A model generated the notes under the pieces. It searched no databases, was not told the DNA's origin, and was given only the letters and a program-made list of their open reading frames with translations. 64,000 nt of DNA from Leadbetterella lacunae (GTDB taxonomy: Bacteria; Bacteroidota; Bacteroidia; Cytophagales; Spirosomataceae). Positions 9,326-18,827 of this stretch are shown here, in pieces. Position 1 is the stretch's first letter. Each line of letters opens with the position of its first letter. Location: the NCBI RefSeq assembly GCF_042649125.1, contig NZ_JBHRYQ010000001.1, positions 3,720,001-3,784,000 of the forward strand, in the 5' to 3' direction. A program made the position numbers and the translations under genes.

Positions 9326-9838
9326 TAAGCTTTAATTTTCTTTTTAATGGGTGAAAAAAAACGAAGTATAGGTTATGACAAATACAACTTTAGCGAGTTC
9401 AATAGTACGAGACCTGGTTTTGATAAAAGAATAAGAAATCGTTTGACCATTTTTTCTTTAAATGCAGCATTGATTTTTTAAAACTATTCCTAGTCACAGT
9501 ATAGGTGTTATTTGTTGCACTCAAGTATCTATTTCACGACTTGTAGGTGTAATGTAAGTAAAGTCGAGCGGCAAGCAAGCCTATTTTTCAATGCTCATTT
9601 TTTTATCGAAAAAAAACAAAAAATATAGATTTGGATATATTCAATCATGATTGGTAACAAAGATAAATCTTAATTTGTTTGAACCCCGTAATATAAGTCA
9701 CCTAACAGGATTTGCCTTTTATTCTGTTTCGAAAAATAGCCCCAATATTATATTTTTTCATTCCTAAAAAATCATTCATTTTTTCAGTTACTTTTGGAAG
9801 ATTTTTTCTATCCAAAGTCACCTATTTTACTTTAACCT
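9326..9838. other. AT-rich intergenic region between divergent genes
   Basis: About 510 bases without a credible ORF on either strand. A TAGATTTG box (9626-9633) fits the -7 consensus on the plus strand but lacks a well-spaced TTG. I see no repeat or RNA gene here. Confidence 0.6.
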
Positions 9839-10720
9839 ATGAATAAAAGCCTTTGCTTATTATTATTGATAAGCATCCGATTTGCATCTGCTCAAATGCC
9901 CCATGATGCCATATATATGCCAAAGAACACCACGTGTTTTGCTCTCATAGGCTCTAAAAGTACTTGGAAAAACTATTGGGAGGGCTCCTTAAAAAGAGAC
10001 AATCCCAACTTAGGCACTTTTAACTCCAATGCGGTTATGGCAATGGCGGCCGTTGGTTTAAGCTCAAAGTTAAATGTGATGGTGTCAGTACCGTATATTT
10101 CGAACTACACCAGCGACGGCAACCTGAAGGGTCAAAAGGGAATTCAAGACTTGAGTCTATGGGCTAAATACAAGGTTTTTGAGCATAGTAACGGGCTTTC
10201 TGTTCATGGAGTTGTGGGAGCATCAACGCCACTAACCAACTATTTGCCAGATTTTTTGCCGCTTTCTATTGGTCTTAAGTCAAAAAGCCTTACTGGTAGA
10301 GTTATTTTGAACTATAAGACAAAAGCTGGCATTTATGTAAACCTACATGGTGGCTACATAGCCCGCGATAAAGTCAAACTAGATAGAGATTCGTATCAAG
10401 TAAATGGAACTGTCGTTTATTCTAATTTGATGGCGGTGCCAAATGCCACAGAAGCTGGTTTTAGGGTAGGGTACTTAAAAAGTCACCTCCAAGTAGAAAG
10501 TTTTGTGGAGCAGTTTTCGTGCCTTTCGGGCGATAACATTAGGAGAAATGATATGCCCGCGGTTTCAAATAAAATGGCGTTTAGAAATGTGGGGCTTTTC
10601 TTTAAATACCAACCCAAAAACTTAGGTTTTAACCTACGTGTTTCTCAAATCATTTCTGGACAAAATATAGGGCAGACCAAGTCGCTTTCAGCCGGTGTTT
10701 TGTATCAATTAAATTATTAA
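9839..10720 (+). CDS. outer-membrane beta-barrel protein (transporter-like)
   Basis: 293 residues with a signal peptide ending RFASAQ. The rest alternates short amphipathic strands with glycine and aromatic residues (FALIGSKSTWKNYWEG, LNVMVSVPYISNY, GIQDLSLWAKYKVF, GVLYQLNY) and ends in an aromatic residue, as barrels do. The layout resembles the 'MetA-pathway of phenol degradation' type of barrel often annotated as a transporter. It is 21 bases upstream of the haloperoxidase-type lipoprotein gene, so both are probably one operon and the two proteins may act on the same substrate in the envelope. Confidence 0.75.
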   Translation: MNKSLCLLLLISIRFASAQMPHDAIYMPKNTTCFALIGSKSTWKNYWEGSLKRDNPNLGTFNSNAVMAMAAVGLSSKLNVMVSVPYISNYTSDGNLKGQKGIQDLSLWAKYKVFEHSNGLSVHGVVGASTPLTNYLPDFLPLSIGLKSKSLTGRVILNYKTKAGIYVNLHGGYIARDKVKLDRDSYQVNGTVVYSNLMAVPNATEAGFRVGYLKSHLQVESFVEQFSCLSGDNIRRNDMPAVSNKMAFRNVGLFFKYQPKNLGFNLRVSQIISGQNIGQTKSLSAGVLYQLNY

Positions 10721-10741
10721 TCATTAGCTGATTTTACAACG

Positions 10742-12280
10742 ATGTATACGCATAAAAACCTTTTTTTAGCCACTTTGATTTTGCTTGCTTTTGTTAGTTG
10801 TGACAAATCTGTGGACGTAACGCAAGTAGAGCCATATGCTCCCATAAAACAAAATGAAAATGGTGGAACATGGAAAACCTTTTTGATAGCAGACCCAAGT
10901 CAAATATTTGTGGCACTGCCCAAGTTAGAAACCGATGCCAGTTACAAAGCAGAGTTAGACTCTTTAAAGAAAATTGTATTGCCGGCGGTAAATAGCTCAC
11001 AAAAAGCAAGCATAAACTATTGGGGGGCGGGTTTTGTGTATAGATGGAATGAAATAGCTCGTGAGTTGGCGGCCAAATATAACCTTCCGCCAGTTGCCAA
11101 AGCAGACGGCACTTATCCAGTTCCAGACCCGAATAACCCACTGGCAGAGCCCAAGTTTCCATTCGCTAACCCTCCATATGCCTCGCGTGCTTTTGCTTAT
11201 CTCAGCATAGCCCAATACGACGCCTTGGTGGCAGCTTGGTATTATAAATTTAAATACAATCGAAAACCAATACGTGTATCGGACCCAAGTGTAGTTCAGG
11301 GTTTGCCCCAAAATTCGCTTCCGTCTTATCCATCAGAAGGGGCAGTGGTTTCTTCTGCTTCTTATGTGGTGCTGTTGAGTATGTTTCCCGGTGAAACCGA
11401 ATTTCTGAATACCAAACTTGCAGAGGCCCTAAATGTGCCGCTTTGGGCAGGGATAAATGTAAAAAGCGATATAGAAGCTGGAGCAAAACTAGGTAAAGCC
11501 GTGGCCGATGTAGCTTTGGCCAAGTCGAAAACAGACGGGATGGGCAATGCCAACAACCAAACTGTAACTGCTGGATTTATAGCAGCAGCAAAAGCAAGGG
11601 GAGTTACCAAACTGTGGGAAAGCTTAGAGGTTCCGGTGAGGCCGCCCTTGTTGCCAAATTATGGTGCCGTAAAAACGTGGACGTTTGACAAAGCTACTTT
11701 AGAAAAAATTAGACCAAAGACTCCTTTCTTAGTGGGAAGCCCTGAATGGGAAAAAGATTTAGCAGAGCTAAAAGCCATAGATAAATCGCAAACACGCGAG
11801 CAGTCTCGCATAGCGGCTTATTGGGCAGATGGCCCGGGTACCTATACCCCGCCTGGGCATTGGAACAGGTTGGCGACAGACTTATGTTTAAATGCTAAGT
11901 TGAGCGAAATATCAACGGCCCGTGTGCTTGCGTATCTCAACACAGGTGTAATGGATGCCGGCATCGCTTGCTGGGAAGCCAAGTATTATTATTATGCTCC
12001 TAGACCGCAGCAGTTTGGTTTAAAAACTTCTGTTGGCTTACCAAATTTCCCATCTTATACGTCTGGTCATTCTACATTTTCTTCTGCGGCGGCTACAATT
12101 TTGGGATACATGTTTCCAAGTGCTAGTTCTGAGTTAACCGCCAAAGCTTTGGAGGCATCTAACTCTAGGATTTATGGGCTTATTCACTTCAGAGTAGATG
12201 CTGAAATGGGCTTAGACCATGGCAAGAAAATAGGAGAATTGGTGATTCAAAGGGCAAAAAGTGATGGTTTTGAATTGTGA
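10742..12280 (+). CDS. vanadium-dependent haloperoxidase/PAP2-type lipoprotein
   Basis: 512 residues. A lipobox (LAFVSC, Cys at about 20) predicts a lipoprotein. The C-terminal domain carries the full vanadate/phosphate-binding set of this superfamily: K414-x6-R421-P, the TSGH loop with H443, and SR-x5-H482-x3-D486 (SRIYGLIHFRVD). These residues are shared by vanadium haloperoxidases and class A acid phosphatases; the long N-terminal helical part and the size fit the haloperoxidase-like group. Whether it oxidises halides or hydrolyses phosphate esters cannot be decided from sequence. It is paired with the preceding barrel gene. Confidence 0.88.
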   Translation: MYTHKNLFLATLILLAFVSCDKSVDVTQVEPYAPIKQNENGGTWKTFLIADPSQIFVALPKLETDASYKAELDSLKKIVLPAVNSSQKASINYWGAGFVYRWNEIARELAAKYNLPPVAKADGTYPVPDPNNPLAEPKFPFANPPYASRAFAYLSIAQYDALVAAWYYKFKYNRKPIRVSDPSVVQGLPQNSLPSYPSEGAVVSSASYVVLLSMFPGETEFLNTKLAEALNVPLWAGINVKSDIEAGAKLGKAVADVALAKSKTDGMGNANNQTVTAGFIAAAKARGVTKLWESLEVPVRPPLLPNYGAVKTWTFDKATLEKIRPKTPFLVGSPEWEKDLAELKAIDKSQTREQSRIAAYWADGPGTYTPPGHWNRLATDLCLNAKLSEISTARVLAYLNTGVMDAGIACWEAKYYYYAPRPQQFGLKTSVGLPNFPSYTSGHSTFSSAAATILGYMFPSASSELTAKALEASNSRIYGLIHFRVDAEMGLDHGKKIGELVIQRAKSDGFEL

Positions 12281-12413
12281 TTTTTAAGGAGCAAGTGATT
12301 GTAGTTACGTTAAAAAATATTTGATTTTCGTAAGTTATTTGGTGTTTTTCGTAAGATTACATGCTTTGTGTGGCGTAATTTTGTAATGAAATTTAACAAC
12401 CCCTATATACTAA

Positions 12414-13157
12414 ATGAAAATCAAACTTACTTTGTGCTTAATCTTGTTTTTGCATTCACTTGCTTTTTCTCAAAAGCAAGATTCTATTAAAGTCTCTCAG
12501 CCGCTGAGTGCCACTGCCAATGTGCAATTTACCAATAATGGAGTTTCGCTTTTTCCTAACTTATCACTTGGTAGGCCTGCGGTTATTGCCACACTTTCGG
12601 TAGGGAAAAAAGGCGTATATTTTGAACCTGAATTACGTTGGGGTTTAAATGGCAAGCCGTGGTCTTATATTTATTGGCTTAGGTATAAATACAGAAAATC
12701 TGAAAAATTTGGAATAACGGTAGGTGCCCATCCATCGTATATTGTGAAAGAAACCGATGTGCAAATAAATGGTGTAAATGATAAAAGATACGTGGCTCAG
12801 CGGTATGCGGCAGTGGAACTCGCCCCAACTTATTATTTTTCAAAGAAATTTTCTTTGGGTGTATATGCCCTTCAAGCGACTAGATTAGACAATAATGGCA
12901 TTAAAAAAAGCCAGTTTTATTCATTAATGCCAAGGTTTCCTTTTATTGGTTTAAGCAAAAGTTATTATTTGAGTTTTTACCCACAGATTTTTTATCTAAG
13001 TTTAGATACAGACAGCGGCACTTATTTTAATGAAACATTGATTCTTTCAAAAAAGAACTTTCCAATTAGTCTTTCTTCTGTATTTACAACAAAAATTAAA
13101 TCAGAAATATCGGGTGATAAAATTGTTTGGAATGTTGGTTTGAATATTAAACTTTAA
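12414..13157 (+). CDS. outer-membrane beta-barrel protein, unknown
   Basis: 247 residues with a signal peptide ending LAFSQ. The mature part is a run of amphipathic strands (WSYIYWLRYKYRK, LAPTYYFSKKFSLGVYAL, KIVWNVGLNIKL), consistent with a 10-12-strand barrel. No family is recognised. A TAATTTTG box at 12376-12383 may be its -7 promoter element, 30 bases before the ATG, which suggests a separate transcript from the haloperoxidase gene 134 bases upstream. It may be regulated by the AraC protein that follows. Confidence 0.65.
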   Translation: MKIKLTLCLILFLHSLAFSQKQDSIKVSQPLSATANVQFTNNGVSLFPNLSLGRPAVIATLSVGKKGVYFEPELRWGLNGKPWSYIYWLRYKYRKSEKFGITVGAHPSYIVKETDVQINGVNDKRYVAQRYAAVELAPTYYFSKKFSLGVYALQATRLDNNGIKKSQFYSLMPRFPFIGLSKSYYLSFYPQIFYLSLDTDSGTYFNETLILSKKNFPISLSSVFTTKIKSEISGDKIVWNVGLNIKL

Positions 13158-13309
13158 AAGAAAGCATAAGTATAAGACACGAATGTTTTTGAGTGGGATA
13201 AGGTTTAGGTTTAGTGGGATTTATGTATTCGTGGCAAATAAAAGGTAATCAGTAAGTATTTATTCGTGCATTTGTAGCAAAAAGAAGCATGAAGAAATTT
13301 TAAAATGAT

Positions 13310-14209
13310 ATGAACAAGTCAGAATCTTTGGAGGATTTTTATAAACGAAAATTTGATTGGCTGCCCGATAGCTTCAAAGAAGATATTGGCCATTTCAATG
13401 TTTTTAATCACGAACCAATAGAACCAGGAAAATCCAAGCCATTGCCTTATAAAAGACGTGATTTTTTCAAAGTCATGTTTGTGGTAGGCGATATAGATAT
13501 GTTATATGCCGACAGTGAAGTGAAAGTTCAAAAGCAAGCCTTGTTCTTTTCTAACCCACATATTCCCTATAAATGTACCAATCTTGAGCGGATTGAAGAA
13601 GGGGCATATTGTATTTTTAATCAACGGTTCTTCCAAAGATTTGGAGATCTAAATCAATATTCAGTTTTTCAGCCAAACGGAAACCATGTTTTTGAGTTAA
13701 GCAATGAGCAGGCCGAGTTTGTTAGGCCGATTTTCAAAAGAATGTTTGAGGAGATAAACTCAGATTATGTGCATAAATACGACGTGCTGCGAAACCTAGT
13801 TTTTGAGTTGTTGCATTTTGCTATGAAAATGGAGCCCGCCACGCTGCTTGAAAAGCAACAATTAAATGCTTCACAGCGTATTGCCTCCCTGTTTTTGGAG
13901 TTATTAGAAAGGCAGTTTCCTATCGATGAAAATCATCCGAGCATACAATTGCGTTCAGCATCTGATTTCGCTAGTCAGTTAAATGTACACGTAAATCACC
14001 TAAATAGAGCGGTGAAAGAAATCACGCAAAAAACAACTTCGAAACTGATTGCCGAAAGGTTTTTGCAAGAATCTAAAATCATGCTAAAACAAAGTAATTG
14101 GAATATTTCAGAAGTAGCCTATGCTTTGGGATTCAATGAAGTGACGCACTTTAATAATTTCTTCAAAAAACACATGGAATTGAGCCCAAGTAAGTTTAGA
14201 GCTTCTTAA
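13310..14209 (+). CDS. AraC-family transcriptional regulator
   Basis: 299 residues. A cupin-like N-terminal domain (FFKVMFVVGDIDMLYADSE, ALFFSNPHIPY) precedes a double helix-turn-helix ending ISEVAYALGFNEVTHFNNFFKKHMELSPSKFR. This arrangement is typical of AraC regulators found beside redox or exporter genes in Bacteroidota. It is convergent with the cytochrome bd genes, with 38 bases between stops. The spacer before it (13175-13285) contains 'GTATTCGTGGCAA' and 'ATTCGTGCATTTG' segments related to the repeat array at 33446. Confidence 0.9.
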   Translation: MNKSESLEDFYKRKFDWLPDSFKEDIGHFNVFNHEPIEPGKSKPLPYKRRDFFKVMFVVGDIDMLYADSEVKVQKQALFFSNPHIPYKCTNLERIEEGAYCIFNQRFFQRFGDLNQYSVFQPNGNHVFELSNEQAEFVRPIFKRMFEEINSDYVHKYDVLRNLVFELLHFAMKMEPATLLEKQQLNASQRIASLFLELLERQFPIDENHPSIQLRSASDFASQLNVHVNHLNRAVKEITQKTTSKLIAERFLQESKIMLKQSNWNISEVAYALGFNEVTHFNNFFKKHMELSPSKFRAS

Positions 14210-14247
14210 AAATTTTGATTTTGAAAAAATAAACCTTCAAATCTATC

Positions 14248-15324
14248 TCAATGCTCGCCATAATCGCCATCGTCCATTTTGCCTTTAAAAATTCTATATT
14301 GTAAGATAAAGTAAAGTGCAATAAATACCACTCCAATAGGAAACCATATCAAACCTACAGATAGCCCATAGTGAGCTGCAGCGGCATTATAAATGCTTAG
14401 TGAAGGGTTTATAGTATTAGTTGATGGTAAAAAATTGGGAAATATTGAAAGTGCCGTTGAAGCCAATCCTCCGGCTAAAAACAGACTAGAAAACACAAAG
14501 CCAGTACCGTCTTTTTTGAAGGTTTTAATTCGGAAAAGTCCAATTAAGCCTGTCAATGATATGAGAGGGAAAATCCAGAATATAGGATGAGCGAAGTAGT
14601 TTTCAAAAAGATGAGGAATGACTAAAAACCAGCTAGAAAGCGAAACCAAAGCCAAAACGGTCAAAACAATAGTAAGCCTAAAAACGATTCTTTTCAGTTG
14701 CTCATTTATCGTGCTGTTGGTTTTATATATGATCCAGTTGGCACCATGAATGGTTAAGGCCACCACACCTATCAAGCCTATCAAAAGGGTGAACCAATCT
14801 ATTACGCCCAAGCTCTCTGCCAATGGGTTTAGGGTGGGGTTCCATAAGGGCAAAACAAAATAATGCGGCTCATAAGTAGACACTCCATTGACTACGTGCC
14901 CCATGTTTACGCCTCGCACGATATTGCCTACTGCAATGCCGAAAAACAATGCTAGCAAAAGGCTGGCTATGCCAAAGGCTTTGTCCCAGATAGCGTACCA
15001 CATAGAATGCTTAATTAGGCCCCTTAACTCTAGGCCAATGCCTCGGAACATTAATAACCATAAGATCATAATCAAAGGCAAATAAAACCCACTAAAAGAG
15101 GAGGCGTAAAGCACCGGAAAAGCAAAAAACAAAACGCCACCACCTGCTATGAGCCAGACTTCATTGGCATCCCAAAATGGCCCAATGGCTTTGGTTATGG
15201 CTTTTTTGTCTTCCTCTTTTTTGGCAAAAAACAAATGAACTATTCCTGCTCCAAAATCATACCCATCGAGGAGCATATATATGGTGAGCATACTTATGAC
15301 TACGACATACCAAAATAATTCCAT
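14248..15324 (-). CDS. cydB: cytochrome bd oxidase subunit II
   Basis: 358 residues with about nine membrane helices. The N-terminus LDGYDFGAGIVHLFFAKKE and the following FWDANEVWLIAGGGVLFFAFPVLYA are hallmark CydB motifs. It forms the quinol oxidase with CydA, reducing oxygen without pumping protons and with high oxygen affinity. Only three bases separate it from the stop of cydA, so translation is probably coupled. I see no CydX-like small ORF directly after it; the next 38 bases are non-coding. Confidence 0.97.
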   Translation of the reverse strand: MELFWYVVVISMLTIYMLLDGYDFGAGIVHLFFAKKEEDKKAITKAIGPFWDANEVWLIAGGGVLFFAFPVLYASSFSGFYLPLIMILWLLMFRGIGLELRGLIKHSMWYAIWDKAFGIASLLLALFFGIAVGNIVRGVNMGHVVNGVSTYEPHYFVLPLWNPTLNPLAESLGVIDWFTLLIGLIGVVALTIHGANWIIYKTNSTINEQLKRIVFRLTIVLTVLALVSLSSWFLVIPHLFENYFAHPIFWIFPLISLTGLIGLFRIKTFKKDGTGFVFSSLFLAGGLASTALSIFPNFLPSTNTINPSLSIYNAAAAHYGLSVGLIWFPIGVVFIALYFILQYRIFKGKMDDGDYGEH

Positions 15325-15327
15325 AAC

Positions 15328-16659
15328 TTATTTTTTTGTGGTTTCAGGTCCTTTGTAAACTATTCTACCTAAGAGCAGCAGAAATAACAATCCTAATAAA
15401 ACATACATGCCTACAAAACCCAGAAGGGTAAACAGGGTATTGCCAGCAGATACATTAGGAGATGCTCCATGGTCTGTGGCTAATAGATTATAAACCAACC
15501 AAGGTTGACGTCCCATTTCGGCAGTATACCAGCCTGCCAAATTAGCAATATACGGGAAAGGTGATGCAAACATTATAGCCCAAAGGATCCATTTTGATTT
15601 TTCAAGATAATTTCGCCAAAGAAAAAAGGCAGCTAAAGCCATTAGTCCAATTAAAATGGTACCTAAGCCCACCATTATGTGGTAAGAATAATACAAGCCG
15701 GGGATGTTCTTCGGCCATTTGGACACATCAAATTCCTTCAAGCCTTTAATTTCGGTCGTGAAATTTTGATAAGTCAAAAAACTCAAGACATTTGGAACAG
15801 CTATTTTGTTGTCTAATTTCAATAGTTCCATATCTGGCTGACCTACTAATATAATCTCAGAGCCGCCTTTTTCGGTATCAAAAATGCCTTCCATCGCCGC
15901 AAAAGTGATAGGCTGAAATTTTACTACATTTTTAGCACTCCAGTCACCTGTTGGAAATGCCACCAATAGGCTAGATACCAATCCAAAAGCAATGCCTGTT
16001 TTTATAAAAATACGACCTTGCTCTAAGTGGTTTTTGTTTAATAAATAAAATGCTCCGATAGCCGCTACTACAAAAGATGCTGTTACCAAAGAGGCACTTT
16101 GGTTATGCAAATAAGCTGGAACAAGCCAAGGGTTAGAAAATAACGCTCCAAAATTAGTGAGCACAAATTTCCCGTTTTCTAAAATTTCATAGCCAACGGG
16201 GTGCTGCATCCAAGCATTGGTGGCTATTATAAACCATCCGCTGGCCCATGAACCAATAAAGACCAAAAGTCCTGTAAGGAAATGTAGCTTCTGGCCAATT
16301 AGTTTTTCGCCAAAAAGAAAAAGACCTAGAAAGGAAGACTCCAGAAAAAACGAGAATGTGCCTTCCATGGCCAGTGTTTGACCAATTATTCCACCTGTTA
16401 GCTCAGAAAACTTGGCCCAGTTGGTGCCAAACTGAAATTCCATCGGTATGCCAGTTACCACACCCATCATAAAGTTAAGGGCGAAAATTTTCATCCAAAA
16501 CTTGGCCGCGTCATTGTATTTCTGATCGTGTTTTAAAAGGTATTTTCCTTTAAAGTATACGATGATCAAAGACAGGCCCATGGTGAGCTGCGGAAACAAA
16601 TAGTGAAATGTGATAGTGAATGCAAACTGCATCCTATCATAGAAAATCATGTCTTCCAT
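15328..16659 (-). CDS. cydA: cytochrome bd oxidase subunit I, short Q-loop
   Basis: 443 residues, so it lacks the insert that makes the E. coli protein 522 residues long. Haem ligands are H19 (b595), H185 (b558) and M382 in EMGRQPW (b558); proton-path E99 and E107 in AMEGTFSFFLE are present. In the Q-loop the usual QPxKxAAxE reads QPITFAAME, so the lysine equivalent to E. coli K252 is threonine while E257 is kept. It is the first gene of the cydAB operon. A 211-base spacer before it contains a GCAGC/GCTGC hairpin and a possible 13-codon leader, neither of which I can assign. Confidence 0.96.
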   Translation of the reverse strand: MEDMIFYDRMQFAFTITFHYLFPQLTMGLSLIIVYFKGKYLLKHDQKYNDAAKFWMKIFALNFMMGVVTGIPMEFQFGTNWAKFSELTGGIIGQTLAMEGTFSFFLESSFLGLFLFGEKLIGQKLHFLTGLLVFIGSWASGWFIIATNAWMQHPVGYEILENGKFVLTNFGALFSNPWLVPAYLHNQSASLVTASFVVAAIGAFYLLNKNHLEQGRIFIKTGIAFGLVSSLLVAFPTGDWSAKNVVKFQPITFAAMEGIFDTEKGGSEIILVGQPDMELLKLDNKIAVPNVLSFLTYQNFTTEIKGLKEFDVSKWPKNIPGLYYSYHIMVGLGTILIGLMALAAFFLWRNYLEKSKWILWAIMFASPFPYIANLAGWYTAEMGRQPWLVYNLLATDHGASPNVSAGNTLFTLLGFVGMYVLLGLLFLLLLGRIVYKGPETTKK

Positions 16660-16870
16660 TTTGTGTTTTTTATATTTGCAGCCTAGGTTCGCTGCAGAAA
16701 AATCTAATTCTTAAATTCCAATCTTACTCCCGGGTGCCACCATGACCTGCGGCTACTACAAACATAATCTTGATGCTCAAGTAAATGTACTTAAAAAACT
16801 GTAAAAATGGATTTTGCATTTTTGAATGCTCCGATTTTGAAATTTTATGTGCCATGATATTAATAAATTT

Positions 16871-18331
16871 TTATTCAGGAATTAACCACCAAAATGGTTT
16901 CATTTTAGCTTTATAAATAAATGCATAATGCAGCGTTAACTTAAGCCAATGCCCTGCCAAACCCATGTCTCCAAAGGTTTTTTTGATGTCTCGGCCCTGT
17001 GTATCGGTGTATTTTTTATAATCTGGCACTATTGGATAGGTGGTGATCGATATTCCGCTGCCTTGGGTCATGCCAAAGCCCGCCGAGGCTATACATGCCG
17101 CTCCCATGTTTCCCATAGAACCTTTGTGGTGTAAACTCATTTTGCCGGTTTTTATGGTGTCAATTATATTGTCAGCCACCAGTTTCGCTGTTATACCCGA
17201 AGGCATTCCCGTGCGTGGAGGTGATGGAAATATATCAGTTCCATTGGGGCTTTTTCTTGGTTTTGAGATAGAATGAGGCGGAGCAAAAGCTATGCCTGGA
17301 GCAAAAATATTGGCATAACTAGGGTTCTGATAAGTCTCTGGCCAATCTTTCACACTCCATTCTTCATAAGGTTTAGGTGTGTAATCGGCATCTACTACCA
17401 TAAATCCTTTGAAAAGTTTCGGTGTTATGTCTTGGCCTGCTTTGTCATACGCTTTAAATCCATGACCCGAAAACGCAGGAATCAACATGGCAAAGTCGTA
17501 GGTTTCGGTTTTATATTCACCCTGAAGATTCTCGTAATGCACCAGCCCATCTTCAATTTTTGACACTCCTGCACCTAATATCCATTTGATACCTCGGTCC
17601 GCAAAAACCATTTCTACCATTTCGCTTGACTTCATCATTTGACCGCCGTAGTCAAGCAACATGCCATCCATACCGAAGTCTCCAAGTTCGTTTTCGTTGG
17701 ATATCCAAGTTACTTCTACTTTATCTCTTACGCCGTGATTGACTAATTCTTTTTCTACATTCAAAATATACTCAAACGCCGCACCTTGGCAGGTAGCTTT
17801 AGGGTGACCCGTACCAATCAGTACTTTCACTTTCTCCCCAGTAGCTTTCACTTTATCTATCAGCTGTTTTAAGCCTGCCCATGCGTGTTCGGCGTGGTCA
17901 TACGTACAAACTGAAAACGCTTTGTTTGTACCAGGCAACATGCCTTCTGTCATATCAAAAGCCAGTTTTGGTCCTGTAGCGTTAATTAGAAAGTCGTAAT
18001 TTACTTTTTCCTGAACACCCAATTTTTCACCAAAAACATACTCCACATTTACGAAACCTTTATCCTCAGTTTCGTCACCTTCTGGGTGAAAAGACACCAC
18101 TTTGGCTTGTTTGAATCCAATGCCTTTCTTTTTGTATAAGGGCTCTAACGGAAAAATCACCGATTTTGACTTCATTCGGCCTATTCCTACCCAAATATTA
18201 GAGGGCACCCACTGGTAATTGCGATTAGGTGAAACCACAAGTACTTCATGTTCTTTCGAGAGTTTTCTTCGCAAATGAGCTGCGGCCACATGACCTGCAA
18301 TACCCGCTCCAAGAATTACTATTTTTGCCAT
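16871..18331 (-). CDS. sqr: sulfide:quinone oxidoreductase
   Basis: 486 residues of the FAD-dependent two-dinucleotide-binding fold, starting with ILGAGIAGHVAA. Three cysteines fit the sulfide-oxidising set of SQR: C142 (FSVCTY), C181 (KATCQG) and C413 (AACIAS). The NATG and FAPGIAFAPP segments bind FAD. The C-terminus (FIYKAKMKPFWWLIPE) is amphipathic and could dock to the membrane. The enzyme would oxidise sulfide to polysulfide and pass electrons to quinone, possibly feeding the sulfide-tolerant cytochrome bd encoded just downstream. It lies five bases after the His/Met-rich protein gene, so those two are one transcript. Confidence 0.9.
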   Translation of the reverse strand: MAKIVILGAGIAGHVAAAHLRRKLSKEHEVLVVSPNRNYQWVPSNIWVGIGRMKSKSVIFPLEPLYKKKGIGFKQAKVVSFHPEGDETEDKGFVNVEYVFGEKLGVQEKVNYDFLINATGPKLAFDMTEGMLPGTNKAFSVCTYDHAEHAWAGLKQLIDKVKATGEKVKVLIGTGHPKATCQGAAFEYILNVEKELVNHGVRDKVEVTWISNENELGDFGMDGMLLDYGGQMMKSSEMVEMVFADRGIKWILGAGVSKIEDGLVHYENLQGEYKTETYDFAMLIPAFSGHGFKAYDKAGQDITPKLFKGFMVVDADYTPKPYEEWSVKDWPETYQNPSYANIFAPGIAFAPPHSISKPRKSPNGTDIFPSPPRTGMPSGITAKLVADNIIDTIKTGKMSLHHKGSMGNMGAACIASAGFGMTQGSGISITTYPIVPDYKKYTDTQGRDIKKTFGDMGLAGHWLKLTLHYAFIYKAKMKPFWWLIPE

Positions 18332-18336
18332 GATTT

Positions 18337-18789
18337 TTACATTTTATGGTCGCCATGATTCATCTTTCCTTCGCCTTTCATTTCGCCTTTTTTATGGCCT
18401 TTTCCCATACCTGCTTTTTTGTGATGTGCTATAGCAGCAAATGCTCCATGGAAACTAACTAAGCTGTTTTTGATGTCTTCGTCAGATGCTTTGGAGGCAA
18501 CTAAGTCTTTCATTTCTTTTGCATTGGCTGTAATTGCGGAAAACTTTTCGGCCATTGCCGCTTTTCTAAACGCCCTTGGTTTTTTGCCATTTTGTAAGGC
18601 TACCGCTTTTTCGTAAAGCTCGGCTGCATTCTTTTTAGCTGCAGTAAGGTCGTTGTCTTTCATCATTGGCGGAAAGGTTTGCTTCATCACTGTTTTCATG
18701 TTTTCCAAATCTGTCCAACTTTTGCTTTTTTGACCAAAAGAAGCCAAAGCTATCAAGGCGAATACGATTGTTAAAATGCTGTTTTTCAT
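18337..18789 (-). CDS. secreted His/Met/Lys-rich helical protein
   Basis: I chose the ATG at 18789, which gives a signal peptide (MKNSILTIVFALIALASFGQ); the open frame extends 32 codons upstream into the tandem repeat and is unlikely to be translated. The mature part (about 130 residues) is helical with conserved-looking tryptophan and methionines (TDLENMKTVMKQTFPPMMK), followed by a tail rich in H, K, G and M (AHHKKAGMGKGHKKG...HGDHKM). It looks like a periplasmic four-helix metal binder; no CxxCH motif is present. It immediately precedes the sqr gene, suggesting a role with sulfide or metal handling. I recognise no named family. Confidence 0.7.
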   Translation of the reverse strand: MKNSILTIVFALIALASFGQKSKSWTDLENMKTVMKQTFPPMMKDNDLTAAKKNAAELYEKAVALQNGKKPRAFRKAAMAEKFSAITANAKEMKDLVASKASDEDIKNSLVSFHGAFAAIAHHKKAGMGKGHKKGEMKGEGKMNHGDHKM

Positions 18790-18827
18790 ATTATTATTTG
18801 TTTTGAAATAGAATTTTTTTCTGTAAT

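Noticed and set aside
16660..16870. Riboswitch or leader peptide before cydA
   Set aside because: A small hairpin and a 13-codon frame exist, but neither matches a known class and there is no attenuator pairing that I can see.
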